Below are positions 46,032 to 53,968 of a stretch of DNA of 64,000 nt, in pieces. This DNA comes from Bacteroidota bacterium (GTDB lineage Bacteria > Bacteroidota > Bacteroidia > Chitinophagales > Chitinophagaceae). Made by a program: the position numbers and the translations under genes. Where the stretch lies: contig VGFP01000003.1 of the NCBI GenBank assembly GCA_016868855.1, forward strand, positions 217,948 to 281,947. The letters run 5' to 3'. Each line of letters opens with the position of its first letter. The first letter of the stretch is position 1. The notes below the pieces were generated by a model. It did no database searches. It saw only the letters and a program-made list of their open reading frames with translations, and was not told the origin of the DNA.

Positions 46032-47981
46032 ATGAACAGAATTTTTATTGCCTTGCTGCTGATCAACGTCCATGCATCAGCACAAACGGACTCTGTCAGA
46101 AATCTTGAAGAAGTAGTCGTTACTGCCAACAGATTTCCACAAAAACAAACCAATACAGGAAAGGTGATGACGGTGGTAACTCAACAAGAAATTGCATCCA
46201 CTCCTTATCAATCGCTTGCTGAAATCCTGAACCGACAAGTGGGATTGTCGATCATTGGATCCAACAATGCGCCAGGAACCAACATGGACATTTACATGCG
46301 GGGAGCAGCTACAGGAAATGTACTGATACTACTGAATGGAAATCCCGTTTTTGATGCATCCACCATCCGATCGACGTTTGACATCAACTTTATCCCACTG
46401 GCAACCATTGAGCGTATTGAAATTTTGAAAGGTGGACAATCAACGATCTACGGATCAGATGCCATGGCCGGTGTCATCAATATAATCACCAAAAAAGAAT
46501 TCACTGAGAAAAGTCAAACCAATATTGAACTGAGCAATGCTTCCTACGGTAGTTTTTCAGGGAATCTTCAAACGATGGGGAAACTGAATCAATTCCGCTA
46601 CATGGCGGGATACCAGCGTTTTCAGTCAAACGGATTTTCTTCGGCCTTGGATACCACAGGAAAAAATGGATTTGATAAAGATGGCATGGAACAGGACGCT
46701 GCGCATGTTTGGATCGGGTCAGATCTGAAAAACAATTGGAGCTGGAATATTTCCGGAAACTGGAGTCAATACAACAACGACCTGGATGAGTCATCCTTCC
46801 AAGATGCAAAGGATTTTACCGTCAAGAACCAGCAGCTAACATTCAATGGCGGCATTGTCAAAAAAATCAAAGCAGGTGAGATTCATCTCAACTACAACAT
46901 GAATCAACTGAAAAGAAATTACCTAGATGATTCTCTCTTTTTAAACGGATTTGCCAAATTCATGCAGTCGGATTACGCGGGACGCGGATCGTTCGCAGAA
47001 ATCTTTGGCAACTTCAAACTCAGCAAACACCTGACATTGTTTTCTTCAGCAGACCATAGATGGCAGCAGACAGATCAGTATTATTTTTCAAGTTCTGCAT
47101 ACGGCGACTATACCACCGAGCTGTCATCCGACTCTGCAAAAATCAGCATCAGCAGCATCAGCAGCTCATTGGTGTACAACAGCGAAAAGGGATTCAACGT
47201 GGAATTGGGTGGTCGTTTGAACGCACACAGCATGTATGGAACCAATTTCACCTATACATTCAATCCATCTTATATCTACCAAAACAAATGGAAGTTTGCA
47301 TTCAATTTATCTTCTGCTTTCAAGGCACCCACTTTGTATCAATTGTATGACGGTTTCTCCGGACAACCCAATTTAAATCCGGAAACATCTGTCAACACAG
47401 AATTTGCTGTCAGTTATCTGGGAAATAAAAACATCATGGTGAGAGCAGTTGGATTTTTGAGAAATACTCAGAACGGCATTGATTATGATTATGTGAACTA
47501 CAAATATTACAACTATGTTTCCAAAAGGGAGAACGGCGTTGAGTTGGAGGCCAGGTATACCCTCAAAAAATGGAATGCTGCCGTCAACTACACTTTTGTG
47601 GATGGAGAACTGACTGCACAAAATTTTGTGTACAACCCCAATACATGGGGGTATGATGTAAAAGGGGATACAACCTATCCATACCTGACCCGTATTCCAA
47701 CAAATACATTGAACATCAACATCAGTTATCAATTCAACGAGAAACTTCAAATCGCAGTTTTTCAAAAAATAGTTGATCGTCGCTTCGAACCTCAATTCAT
47801 GGCGAATCCAATTGAAATGCCTGGATTCTCATTGAGTGATGTGCATGCACAATATGCTATCAGTAAAAAAGTCATGCTCAACATCGGATTGAAAAATATT
47901 TTCAACAAACAGTATCAAGAAGTGTATGGATATGCAGCAAGGGGGAGGAATTATATTCTTGGGGTGAGAATCAGGTTATAG
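46032..47981 (+). CDS. btuB: TonB-dependent cobalamin receptor (BtuB-like)
   Basis: A 649-residue outer-membrane receptor under a cobalamin riboswitch. It has a short signal peptide (FIALLLINVHASAQ), the TonB box LEEVVVTANRFPQ, and a plug with NVLILLNGNPVFDAS and IERIEILKGGQSTIYGSDAM. A 22-strand barrel follows, ending LGVRIRL. The small size and the riboswitch make cobalamin or a corrinoid the likely cargo. No btuFCD or cobalamin synthesis gene is close by. The intergenic stretch behind it holds two arrays of seven-base repeats. Confidence 0.92.
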   Translation: MNRIFIALLLINVHASAQTDSVRNLEEVVVTANRFPQKQTNTGKVMTVVTQQEIASTPYQSLAEILNRQVGLSIIGSNNAPGTNMDIYMRGAATGNVLILLNGNPVFDASTIRSTFDINFIPLATIERIEILKGGQSTIYGSDAMAGVINIITKKEFTEKSQTNIELSNASYGSFSGNLQTMGKLNQFRYMAGYQRFQSNGFSSALDTTGKNGFDKDGMEQDAAHVWIGSDLKNNWSWNISGNWSQYNNDLDESSFQDAKDFTVKNQQLTFNGGIVKKIKAGEIHLNYNMNQLKRNYLDDSLFLNGFAKFMQSDYAGRGSFAEIFGNFKLSKHLTLFSSADHRWQQTDQYYFSSSAYGDYTTELSSDSAKISISSISSSLVYNSEKGFNVELGGRLNAHSMYGTNFTYTFNPSYIYQNKWKFAFNLSSAFKAPTLYQLYDGFSGQPNLNPETSVNTEFAVSYLGNKNIMVRAVGFLRNTQNGIDYDYVNYKYYNYVSKRENGVELEARYTLKKWNAAVNYTFVDGELTAQNFVYNPNTWGYDVKGDTTYPYLTRIPTNTLNINISYQFNEKLQIAVFQKIVDRRFEPQFMANPIEMPGFSLSDVHAQYAISKKVMLNIGLKNIFNKQYQEVYGYAARGRNYILGVRIRL

Positions 47982-47992
47982 TTGTTGAAATG

Positions 47993-48083
47993 GTTGTAAG
48001 TTGTAAGTTTTTAGTTATGAGTTGACGGTTAACTGTTAACGGTTAACTGTTGACAGTTGACGGTTATCTGTTAACTGTCAACT
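47993..48083 (+). repeat. Seven-base-period array, GTTNNNN x 13
   Basis: Thirteen successive units of exactly seven bases all begin GTT or GTC: GTTGTAA twice, then variants such as GTTAACT, GTTAACG, GTTGACA and GTTATCT. The core GTTAAC is itself a palindrome, so the array can form many alternative hairpins. It lies directly behind btuB and is followed after four bases by a second array. Nothing in it is coding. Confidence 0.85.
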
Positions 48084-48087
48084 GTCT

Positions 48088-48143
48088 TCCCTCCTCTCTT
48101 GTCCCTCCTCTCTCCTCCCTTGTCTCTCGTCACTTGTCCCTTA
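48088..48143 (+). repeat. Seven-base-period pyrimidine array, TCYCTYN x 8
   Basis: Eight successive units of seven bases: TCCCTCC, TCTCTTG, TCCCTCC, TCTCTCC, TCCCTTG, TCTCTCG, TCACTTG, TCCCTTA. The strand is almost pure pyrimidine. The last unit runs into TCCCTTAAA, the same ending as the array inside the sugar transporter gene at 61409-61457. Confidence 0.85.
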
Positions 48144-48171
48144 AAATCAAATACAGTAACTTAGACGGAAC

Positions 48172-48744
48172 ATGACTATGGATGAAATCCTCACAGTTTC
48201 CTTCACCCTTTTCGCGGTGATTGATATCGTTGGCTCGGTGCCCTTGCTGCTTTCGCTGAAGCAGAAGATGGGCGGTATCCATGAAACAAGAGCGAGTTTG
48301 ATTTCCGGTGGACTCATGATCTTCTTTCTTTTTGTGGGAGAAAAATTTCTCAGCATCCTGGGAGTAGATGTGAAATCATTTGCGGTGGGTGGTTCGATTG
48401 TTATTTTTATCCTGGGACTCGAAATGGTACTGGGCATTGAATTTTTCAAAGGAGATGCCGATCCCAAATCAGGTACTGTTGTACCCATTGCATTTCCTTT
48501 GATTGCAGGATCGGGAACACTTACAACCATCATTTCATTGCGGGCAAACTACAATGAATGGATCGTCTTGGCGGGTATTGTTGTGAATGTATTGATTGTT
48601 TGGTTAGTGCTGCACTCGCTGGATTGGATTTCGAAATTACTGGGACCAGCCGGACTCACTGCGATCAGAAAGTTTTTTGGAGTAGTGCTCCTGGCCATTG
48701 CTGTGAAGATCTTCGCCAGCAACGTAGGTGGATTGATACGATAA
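48172..48744 (+). CDS. MarC-family integral membrane protein
   Basis: A 190-residue protein with six predicted membrane helices in the UPF0056/MarC pattern: FTLFAVIDIVGSVPLLLSL at the N-terminus, FAVGGSIVIFILGLEMVLG in the middle and VPIAFPLIAGSGTLTTIIS, the most conserved family segment. Despite the name there is no firm link to multiple antibiotic resistance; archaeal relatives transport amino acids. Start may be 48172 or the second ATG at 48178. It converges on rmuC with two bases between stops. Confidence 0.9.
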   Translation: MTMDEILTVSFTLFAVIDIVGSVPLLLSLKQKMGGIHETRASLISGGLMIFFLFVGEKFLSILGVDVKSFAVGGSIVIFILGLEMVLGIEFFKGDADPKSGTVVPIAFPLIAGSGTLTTIISLRANYNEWIVLAGIVVNVLIVWLVLHSLDWISKLLGPAGLTAIRKFFGVVLLAIAVKIFASNVGGLIR

Positions 48745-48746
48745 CA

Positions 48747-50111
48747 TCACTCAGCTTCTTCCTCATCATCTGTTCCCATATCAGGCAACATCTGCTGCGA
48801 TTCTGCAGAGGGCAACGCTTCCACATCTTTGAGTTTTCTTACAATGGCACGATTGCGTTTGCCCAGCAACTCATCTACTGTATCGCTCGCGGTATGTAAA
48901 TTCTTTTGGGCTTTCTCAAGGAGTCCCCCGAATTTTTCAAACTCCGTTTTCACCGCACCCAACACTTTCCATACCTCACTGCTGCGCTTTTGAAGGGCGA
49001 GTGTTCGGAATCCCATTTGCAGACTGTTCAATATCGCAACCAAGGTTGTTGGTCCGGCTACTGTGATTTTAAATTCATCACGCAACTGATCCACCAATGC
49101 ACTTCTTCTGATCACTTCCGCATAAATGCTTTCGAATGGCAGGAATAAAATGGCAAAATCAGTTGTATTGGGAGGATCGATGTACTTATCGCGGATATCT
49201 TTGGCCATTTTTTTGATGGTATTCTCAAGATTTTTAATCGATGCATCGATTTCTTCCGGGATGGCATTTTCATAGGCAGTCAGCAATTGCTCATAGGTAT
49301 CCTTTGGAAATTTCGCATCGATCGGAAGATATACAACGCCGTTTTCATCGTCGGATCTGCCTGGAAGTTTGATGGCAAATTCAACAGGTTCCAAGCTTCC
49401 CTGTTTGGTGCGTACATTGGCCTCGTACTGTGAAGTGGCGAGGATTTGCTCAAGTATCATCGCCAATTGAACCTCACCCACATTGCCTCTCAACTTCACA
49501 TTGCTCAACACTTTTTTCAAACCACCTACATCAGAAGCTATGTTTTGCATTTCACCCAATCCCTTTTGAACACTCTCCAATTGCTTACCAACCAGTTCAA
49601 ATGATTGTCCCAGGCGCTCATTCAATGTCTTCTGCAATTTCTCATCCACCGTTTCCCTCATCTGCTCCAATTTCTTTTCCGTCTGTTCCACCAGTTTATT
49701 TTGTTTCTCTTCCAACTGTGCAAATTTTTCTCTTTGCAGGTCATTGAAAGATTTTACATTCTTATCAAAGTTCTCAGCGATGTAACGAAATGCCTTTTCA
49801 ATCAGATCACGCATCTCCTTGTTCTTCTCCTCGATTTTACCAATCAGGGCTTCCAGTTTTTCAGCCTGGTCTTTTCCAGTCTTCAATAATGCGTCTGTCA
49901 ACTCCGTTCTGTTTTCCTTGGCAAGTCGGCTTGACTCTTCTCTGTTGATGCGAAAGTCCTCTTTCAGCGATTGCTCGATCCTAGAAAGTGATTTTTCCAA
50001 CTCCGCAATTTTGGTATCCCCCCCTGCTGATCCGCCGGATGATTTTCTGAATAATAAAACGACCACAGCACCCAGCGTCAGCAACAATAATATAAAAGTA
50101 ATCATCTCCAT
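48747..50111 (-). CDS. rmuC: DNA recombination protein RmuC
   Basis: A 454-residue protein of the RmuC family, which restrains inversion and rearrangement at inverted repeats in E. coli. It has an N-terminal membrane helix (FILLLLTLGAVVVLLF) and a long coiled coil of about 130 residues rich in Lys and Glu. The RmuC nuclease-like core begins ASDVGGLKKVLSNVKLRGNVGEVQL and includes VYLPIDAKFPKDTYEQLL and AILFLPFESIYAEV. The start at 50111 begins the membrane helix; the open frame to 50228 overlaps the divergent mutarotase gene and is rejected. Confidence 0.93.
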   Translation of the reverse strand: MEMITFILLLLTLGAVVVLLFRKSSGGSAGGDTKIAELEKSLSRIEQSLKEDFRINREESSRLAKENRTELTDALLKTGKDQAEKLEALIGKIEEKNKEMRDLIEKAFRYIAENFDKNVKSFNDLQREKFAQLEEKQNKLVEQTEKKLEQMRETVDEKLQKTLNERLGQSFELVGKQLESVQKGLGEMQNIASDVGGLKKVLSNVKLRGNVGEVQLAMILEQILATSQYEANVRTKQGSLEPVEFAIKLPGRSDDENGVVYLPIDAKFPKDTYEQLLTAYENAIPEEIDASIKNLENTIKKMAKDIRDKYIDPPNTTDFAILFLPFESIYAEVIRRSALVDQLRDEFKITVAGPTTLVAILNSLQMGFRTLALQKRSSEVWKVLGAVKTEFEKFGGLLEKAQKNLHTASDTVDELLGKRNRAIVRKLKDVEALPSAESQQMLPDMGTDDEEEAE

Positions 50112-50162
50112 TGAAGGCTTGTATTGAACAACAAATATCCGTAAATTCAGTCCATATACACG

Positions 50163-50477
50163 ATGAAAAGGCTTGCATTTCGAATGAAAGTTTTCCCCGG
50201 CATGGAGGAAGAATACAAAAGACGCCACGATGCCATCTGGCCTGAGCTTTCTGAGCTGCTGAAAACAACCGGCATCTCTTCCTACTCCATTTTTTTGGAT
50301 AAAGGCGACGGCAGTCTTTTTGGTGTTTTAAATGTAGAGGATGAAATGAAAATGGAAGCATTGCCCCAACATCCTGTGATGAAAAAATGGTGGACCTACA
50401 TGAAAGATATCATGGAGACAGATACCGACCATTCACCCATCAGTATCCCATTGACCGAAGTTTTTTATCTGCCATAA
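50163..50477 (+). CDS. L-rhamnose/L-fucose mutarotase
   Basis: A 104-residue member of the RhaM/FucM family, which interconverts the alpha and beta anomers of deoxysugars. Family marks are FRMKVFPGMEEEYKRRHDAIWPEL at the N-terminus and PVMKKWWTYMKDIMETD near the end, including the conserved His and paired Trp. It is the first gene of a three-gene set with a short-chain dehydrogenase (7 bases on) and an SMP-30 lactonase (6 bases further). Whether rhamnose or fucose is the substrate cannot be decided. Confidence 0.9.
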   Translation: MKRLAFRMKVFPGMEEEYKRRHDAIWPELSELLKTTGISSYSIFLDKGDGSLFGVLNVEDEMKMEALPQHPVMKKWWTYMKDIMETDTDHSPISIPLTEVFYLP

Positions 50478-50484
50478 TCATAAC

Positions 50485-51240
50485 ATGGAAATAAACTTAA
50501 CCAATAAAACAGCCATCATTACAGGAGCGGGACAAGGAATTGGTCTGCGGATGGCAGAGATGCTCCATGCATCTGGAGCCAATATCATCTTAAACGATGT
50601 TGATGATGCCTTGTGCAAAGCAGCTGCAGCAAAAATCGGCAATCGCTGCCTGGGCATGACAGGAGATTCGAGCGATCCTTTTTTCATTGAAAAAATGGTG
50701 AACAAAGCAGTGGAAACATTCGGACAATTGAATATAGCCATTGCAAATGCAGGTATAACCTTGTTTGGTAAATTTTCAACATATCCCGTTACAGATTTTG
50801 AAAGGGTGATGGATGTGAACCTGAGGGGGACCTTTTACCTCGCACAATGTGCATCCAATCAGATGATCAAACAATCGAGTGGAGGATCATTGTTGTTTAC
50901 ATCATCCGTAACCGGACACCAGGCACATGAAAATCTTGCTGCTTACAGCATGACTAAGGCAGGTATTGAAATGCTCGCGAAAAACCTGGTTTCTGAAATT
51001 TCCGAACATGGCATCAACGTGAATTGCATTGCACCCGGTGCAACCCTTACTGAACGGACATTACAGGATCCTGATTATACAGCCACCTGGACAAAACTCA
51101 CGCCGATGAATAGACCAGGAACAGTAGATGATGTGGCCAGTGCTGCGGTTTTTCTGGTATCAGATCAGGCAAGGCATATCACCGGACAATCACTTGTCAT
51201 TGATGGTGGATGGTCTGCTATGAGTCCCTCGCCTTATTGA
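50485..51240 (+). CDS. Short-chain dehydrogenase, probably deoxysugar 1-dehydrogenase
   Basis: A 251-residue classical SDR. The cofactor motif is TGAGQGIGLRMAE near residue 12, followed by NAG (AIANAGITLFG) and the catalytic Ser with YSMTKAG (Tyr and Lys) near residue 155. The protein ends with the usual GQSLVIDGGWS. Its position between a deoxysugar mutarotase and an SMP-30 lactonase points to oxidation of L-fucose or L-rhamnose at C1 to the lactone. The exact substrate and the NAD/NADP preference are inferred. Confidence 0.88.
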   Translation: MEINLTNKTAIITGAGQGIGLRMAEMLHASGANIILNDVDDALCKAAAAKIGNRCLGMTGDSSDPFFIEKMVNKAVETFGQLNIAIANAGITLFGKFSTYPVTDFERVMDVNLRGTFYLAQCASNQMIKQSSGGSLLFTSSVTGHQAHENLAAYSMTKAGIEMLAKNLVSEISEHGINVNCIAPGATLTERTLQDPDYTATWTKLTPMNRPGTVDDVASAAVFLVSDQARHITGQSLVIDGGWSAMSPSPY

Positions 51241-51246
51241 ACAACC

Positions 51247-52131
51247 ATGAACAATATTCATATCCAACAAATCGGTACAAACCTTTCCACCCTCAGTGAG
51301 GGTCCCGTGTATGATGAAATAAACAACAGCATTCTTTGGATCGACATCGTGAATGCATTGATCATCGAACATGATGTAAACAACCAAACTGAAAGAAAAA
51401 TCGAAACAGGCTCTATGATCGGTTCCTTCGCCATCATGGAGGATGGGAATTTTATTGCAGCCTTGCAAGAAGGCATCGCCATCATCAATCGAACAACCGG
51501 AGATAAAAAAATCATTGCATCACCTGAAGTCAATATCCCCTCCAATCGTTTCAATGACGGTAAATGCAGTCCCGATGGTCGGTTCTGGGCAGGGTCGATG
51601 TCACTCAACGAAACAGATCCGAGCGGCTCCCTTTACAGCATCGACAAAGATTTCAAGGCAGAGAAACTTGAAGGGGGACTCACCATTTCCAACGGACTCT
51701 GTTGGAGTTTGAATAAAAAATATTTTTATTTCATTGATACTCCAACACTTCAAGTTGTTCGATATGATTATACAAATGGAAACATATCGAATAAAAAAAC
51801 AGTAATCACCATCGATGCTGCCAAAGATGGATATCCAGATGGCATGACAATAGATGCCGATGGAAATCTTTGGATTGCACATTGGGGAGGATGGCAGGTC
51901 GCCTGCTGGAATCCCACTACAGGAGAAAAAATGACCGCCATCCAACTACCTGTCTCACAAGTCACTTCCATTTGTTTTGGCGGAGAGGATTTCAGTGATA
52001 TGTTCATCAGTTCAGCACGCAGGGGATTGACCTCAGAACAATTGGAGTCAGAACCCTTGGCGGGGGCAACATTTAGAGTCAGCCATTCTGGCTTCAGGGG
52101 ACTCCCTTTCTACCGTTTCAAAAATGTATGA
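51247..52131 (+). CDS. SMP-30/gluconolactonase-family sugar lactonase
   Basis: A 294-residue six-bladed beta-propeller of the SMP-30/gluconolactonase/LRE family. Metal-binding positions are visible: the early Glu in LSEGPVYDEINNSILWID, Asn in SNRFNDGKCSPDGRFWAGSM, NGLCWS, and Asp in YPDGMTIDADGNLWIA. No signal peptide is present, so it acts in the cytoplasm. As the third gene of the cassette it would open the lactone made by the dehydrogenase. The next steps, an acid dehydratase and an aldolase or second dehydrogenase, are not in the window. Confidence 0.88.
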   Translation: MNNIHIQQIGTNLSTLSEGPVYDEINNSILWIDIVNALIIEHDVNNQTERKIETGSMIGSFAIMEDGNFIAALQEGIAIINRTTGDKKIIASPEVNIPSNRFNDGKCSPDGRFWAGSMSLNETDPSGSLYSIDKDFKAEKLEGGLTISNGLCWSLNKKYFYFIDTPTLQVVRYDYTNGNISNKKTVITIDAAKDGYPDGMTIDADGNLWIAHWGGWQVACWNPTTGEKMTAIQLPVSQVTSICFGGEDFSDMFISSARRGLTSEQLESEPLAGATFRVSHSGFRGLPFYRFKNV

Positions 52132-52148
52132 AACTAGGCTCATTGAGT

Positions 52149-52156
52149 TAACTTTG
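52149..52156 (+). promoter_or_regulatory. Putative -7 promoter element ahead of the tRNA region
   Basis: TAACTTTG matches TAnnTTTG exactly. Transcription would start near 52163, directly before the partial tRNA copy at 52166 and about 75 bases before the intact tRNA. Confidence 0.5.
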
Positions 52157-52165
52157 TGCTTTCTT

Positions 52166-52217
52166 GGCCTCGTAGTACAATGCCTGCCTGCCGGTAGGCA
52201 GGGATAGTATGAGAGTT
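52166..52217 (+). pseudogene. Partial tRNA-Arg copy split by a palindrome
   Basis: Bases 52166-52182 repeat the first 17 bases of the intact tRNA-Arg at 52239, and 52203-52217 repeat the next 15 with one difference. Between them sits a 20-base palindrome, placed exactly inside the D loop. After the beginning of the anticodon stem the match stops. It cannot make a tRNA. It looks like a duplicated 5' third of the gene that later took up the palindromic element. Confidence 0.85.
52183..52202. repeat. 20-base palindromic element
   Basis: CCTGCCTGCC is followed at once by GGTAGGCAGG, giving ten paired positions with one G-T pair and no loop. It interrupts the partial tRNA copy. GC content is well above its AT-rich surroundings, as in short interspersed palindromes of other bacteria. 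Confidence 0.8.
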
Positions 52218-52238
52218 ACCATTTGAATAGTTTTTATT

Positions 52239-52313
52239 GGCCTCGTAGTACAATGGATAGTATAAGAGTTTCCGAAGCTCCAGATTCAGGTTCGATTCCT
52301 GACGAGGCTACCA
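52239..52313 (+). tRNA. tRNA-Arg (anticodon CCG), CCA encoded
   Basis: A complete cloverleaf can be drawn. The acceptor stem pairs GGCCTCG with CGAGGCT (one G-T pair), and the D arm pairs GTAC with GTAT around AATGGATA. The anticodon arm is AGAGT, loop TTCCGAA, GCTCC. The T arm pairs TCAGG with CCTGA around TTCGATT, followed by A and CCA. The anticodon CCG reads the arginine codon CGG. A partial copy precedes it and a polyvalent-kinase-like gene follows after 29 bases, so it may once have been an integration site. Confidence 0.93.
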
Positions 52314-52342
52314 AATAAAATCAATTTTTTACCTTTGTAAAA

Positions 52343-52978
52343 ATGGGAGTAAAGCATGAACTTCAAAATATCATTTCTGGAATTGGCCATCATGCAGAAA
52401 AAAATCTTATCCAAACAGCAGCCAACCACATTGGAAAAAGCAAGAAAACAAGCGGAAATGCTGAAGAACAACAGTTCACAAAAGAGCAAGAAACAGAGGA
52501 GCTGATTAAATGGATCGCTCAAGAAAGCCTCTGGTTCAATGGTCACGATGAAAGTAGATTTATTGCAAATGGAGCTGAGCAAAGAGTATACTTATATTCG
52601 GACGAGGTATTTGTGTACAAGCTAAATGATTCAATCTTTTATAAATATTGGCTTGACTACTTTCATAGCCTTCTTATCCATAATTATTTTTTCCCATCAA
52701 CCGCATATGAACTAATTGGTTTCTATCAAAAGGATGAAATACTATTTGCAGTTGTAAAACAACCTTTCATTGCAATTACAGAGAATACTGATACCGAAAT
52801 AGTGAAACTATTTTTACATGAAAATGGTTTTCAGCTAAGGAAAAACAATGATTACTTTAATCCAGAAATAGGTCTCATTCTGGAAGATTTACATGATGAA
52901 AACGTATTGACCAATAATGGTGTTTTGTTTTTTGTTGATACAGTTTTTTATCTGGAAAAAAAATTCTTTCAACCATGA
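52343..52978 (+). CDS. Polyvalent-protein-type kinase-fold protein
   Basis: A 211-residue protein with a poorly conserved, Lys/Gln-rich first 50 residues followed by a compact kinase-like domain. The domain shows a nucleotide-loop-like NGAEQRVYLYSDE with a candidate lysine K93 in VYKLND. A catalytic-loop-like LEDLHDENVL follows (D182, H184, D185, N187), then FFVDT with D199 in the metal position. This pattern matches, from memory, the serine/threonine/tyrosine kinase domain described in polyvalent proteins of phages and conjugative elements. Its stop overlaps the start of the next gene (ATGA), so it is translated with the isoprenoid-synthase-like gene. No integrase or other mobile gene is close. 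Confidence 0.65.
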   Translation: MGVKHELQNIISGIGHHAEKNLIQTAANHIGKSKKTSGNAEEQQFTKEQETEELIKWIAQESLWFNGHDESRFIANGAEQRVYLYSDEVFVYKLNDSIFYKYWLDYFHSLLIHNYFFPSTAYELIGFYQKDEILFAVVKQPFIAITENTDTEIVKLFLHENGFQLRKNNDYFNPEIGLILEDLHDENVLTNNGVLFFVDTVFYLEKKFFQP

Positions 52979-53967
52979 AACTGCTAAATTATTTCACAGC
53001 GGGCTACAAGGTTGTAAAAGAATTGCGAAGGCAGCGACGATTCAATCAGGCGTTTCTCGTCAATTATCTAAGTGAGCTGGAAAATAAATACCAGGGCATC
53101 TTCAGCGAAGAGCAGCTTTTCAAAATCAATAAATATTACGGCTTGCTGATCGGTCCCATTTTATGCGGCAGCTACAAGATGCTTTACGGCCAGCCATTTA
53201 CAGAAGAGGAACGAAAACGTGCTACCCTGTTTGGCATACTGACTCCCTTGGGAGATGATTTGTTTGATGTGCATCATCTTCCCATTGAAAAAATATCAGC
53301 CCTTACATTTGAACCAGATCAATACCAGGCTGCACTTTTCGCAGAAAAAGTGGTAAAAGAAATTCAATCTGCACTGCTGCATGAAGTACCCAACAAGGAT
53401 GCATATATCCAAGCATCGAGAGATGTGCTGGATTTGCAGGTGGCAACAACCGCACAGACTTCTCCAGATATGGAGAAAAATCAACTGCTGAAAATAACTT
53501 ATCGAAAAGGTGCTGTATCAGTTATCATCTATCATCAGATCCTTTCAACTGCTGCAGATGAACAAATGATGAAGGTATTGGAAGAGGTAGGCGGACTCTA
53601 TCAGCTGGGAAATGATCTCTTTGATGTGTACAAGGACACACGTGACGGAATTTATACCATTCCCAATACCTGCAAGGATTTCAAAGAACTTAAAACATCA
53701 TTCGTGAGCAAAGTGAAATACATGAATAGCTTGATCAATGCTTTGCCTTTTTCAAATAACCGAAAAGAAAAATTCCGGGTCATCATGAATTCCATCAACG
53801 CCAGAAGCATGGTTGCCATTGATGAATGGATTACTTTTCAAAATAAATACGGTACAGGTATCAACTTGAAATCAGTTGAAAGAAAAGCAATGATCATCGA
53901 TATGGAGAAGCCTGCGTTGTTCATCAAATGGCTTTATTATATGTGGAAACTGCCAAGACTAATCTGA
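52975..53967 (+). CDS. Class I isoprenoid-synthase-like protein
   Basis: A 330-residue all-helical protein. Residues 94-98 are DDLFD, a perfect DDxxD metal-diphosphate motif, and residues 213-221 are NDLFDVYKD followed by D224, a second Asp-rich cluster in the place of the NSE/DxxxD motif of terpene and squalene/phytoene synthases. Both lie about 120 residues apart, as in that fold. A membrane or signal segment is absent. It starts inside the stop codon of the kinase-fold gene and ends one base before the next gene. I recall similar proteins labelled only as class 1 isoprenoid biosynthesis enzymes; the product is unknown. Confidence 0.72.
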   Translation: MKLLNYFTAGYKVVKELRRQRRFNQAFLVNYLSELENKYQGIFSEEQLFKINKYYGLLIGPILCGSYKMLYGQPFTEEERKRATLFGILTPLGDDLFDVHHLPIEKISALTFEPDQYQAALFAEKVVKEIQSALLHEVPNKDAYIQASRDVLDLQVATTAQTSPDMEKNQLLKITYRKGAVSVIIYHQILSTAADEQMMKVLEEVGGLYQLGNDLFDVYKDTRDGIYTIPNTCKDFKELKTSFVSKVKYMNSLINALPFSNNRKEKFRVIMNSINARSMVAIDEWITFQNKYGTGINLKSVERKAMIIDMEKPALFIKWLYYMWKLPRLI

Positions 53968-53968
53968 T

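Noticed and set aside
47993..48143. A CRISPR array
   Set aside because: Units are seven bases without spacers and no cas gene is present.
48747..50228. The longer N-terminus of RmuC
   Set aside because: It would overlap the divergent mutarotase gene; the ATG at 50111 starts the expected membrane helix.
52166..52217. A second functional tRNA
   Set aside because: The copy lacks the anticodon loop, T arm and 3' acceptor strand and is broken in the D loop.
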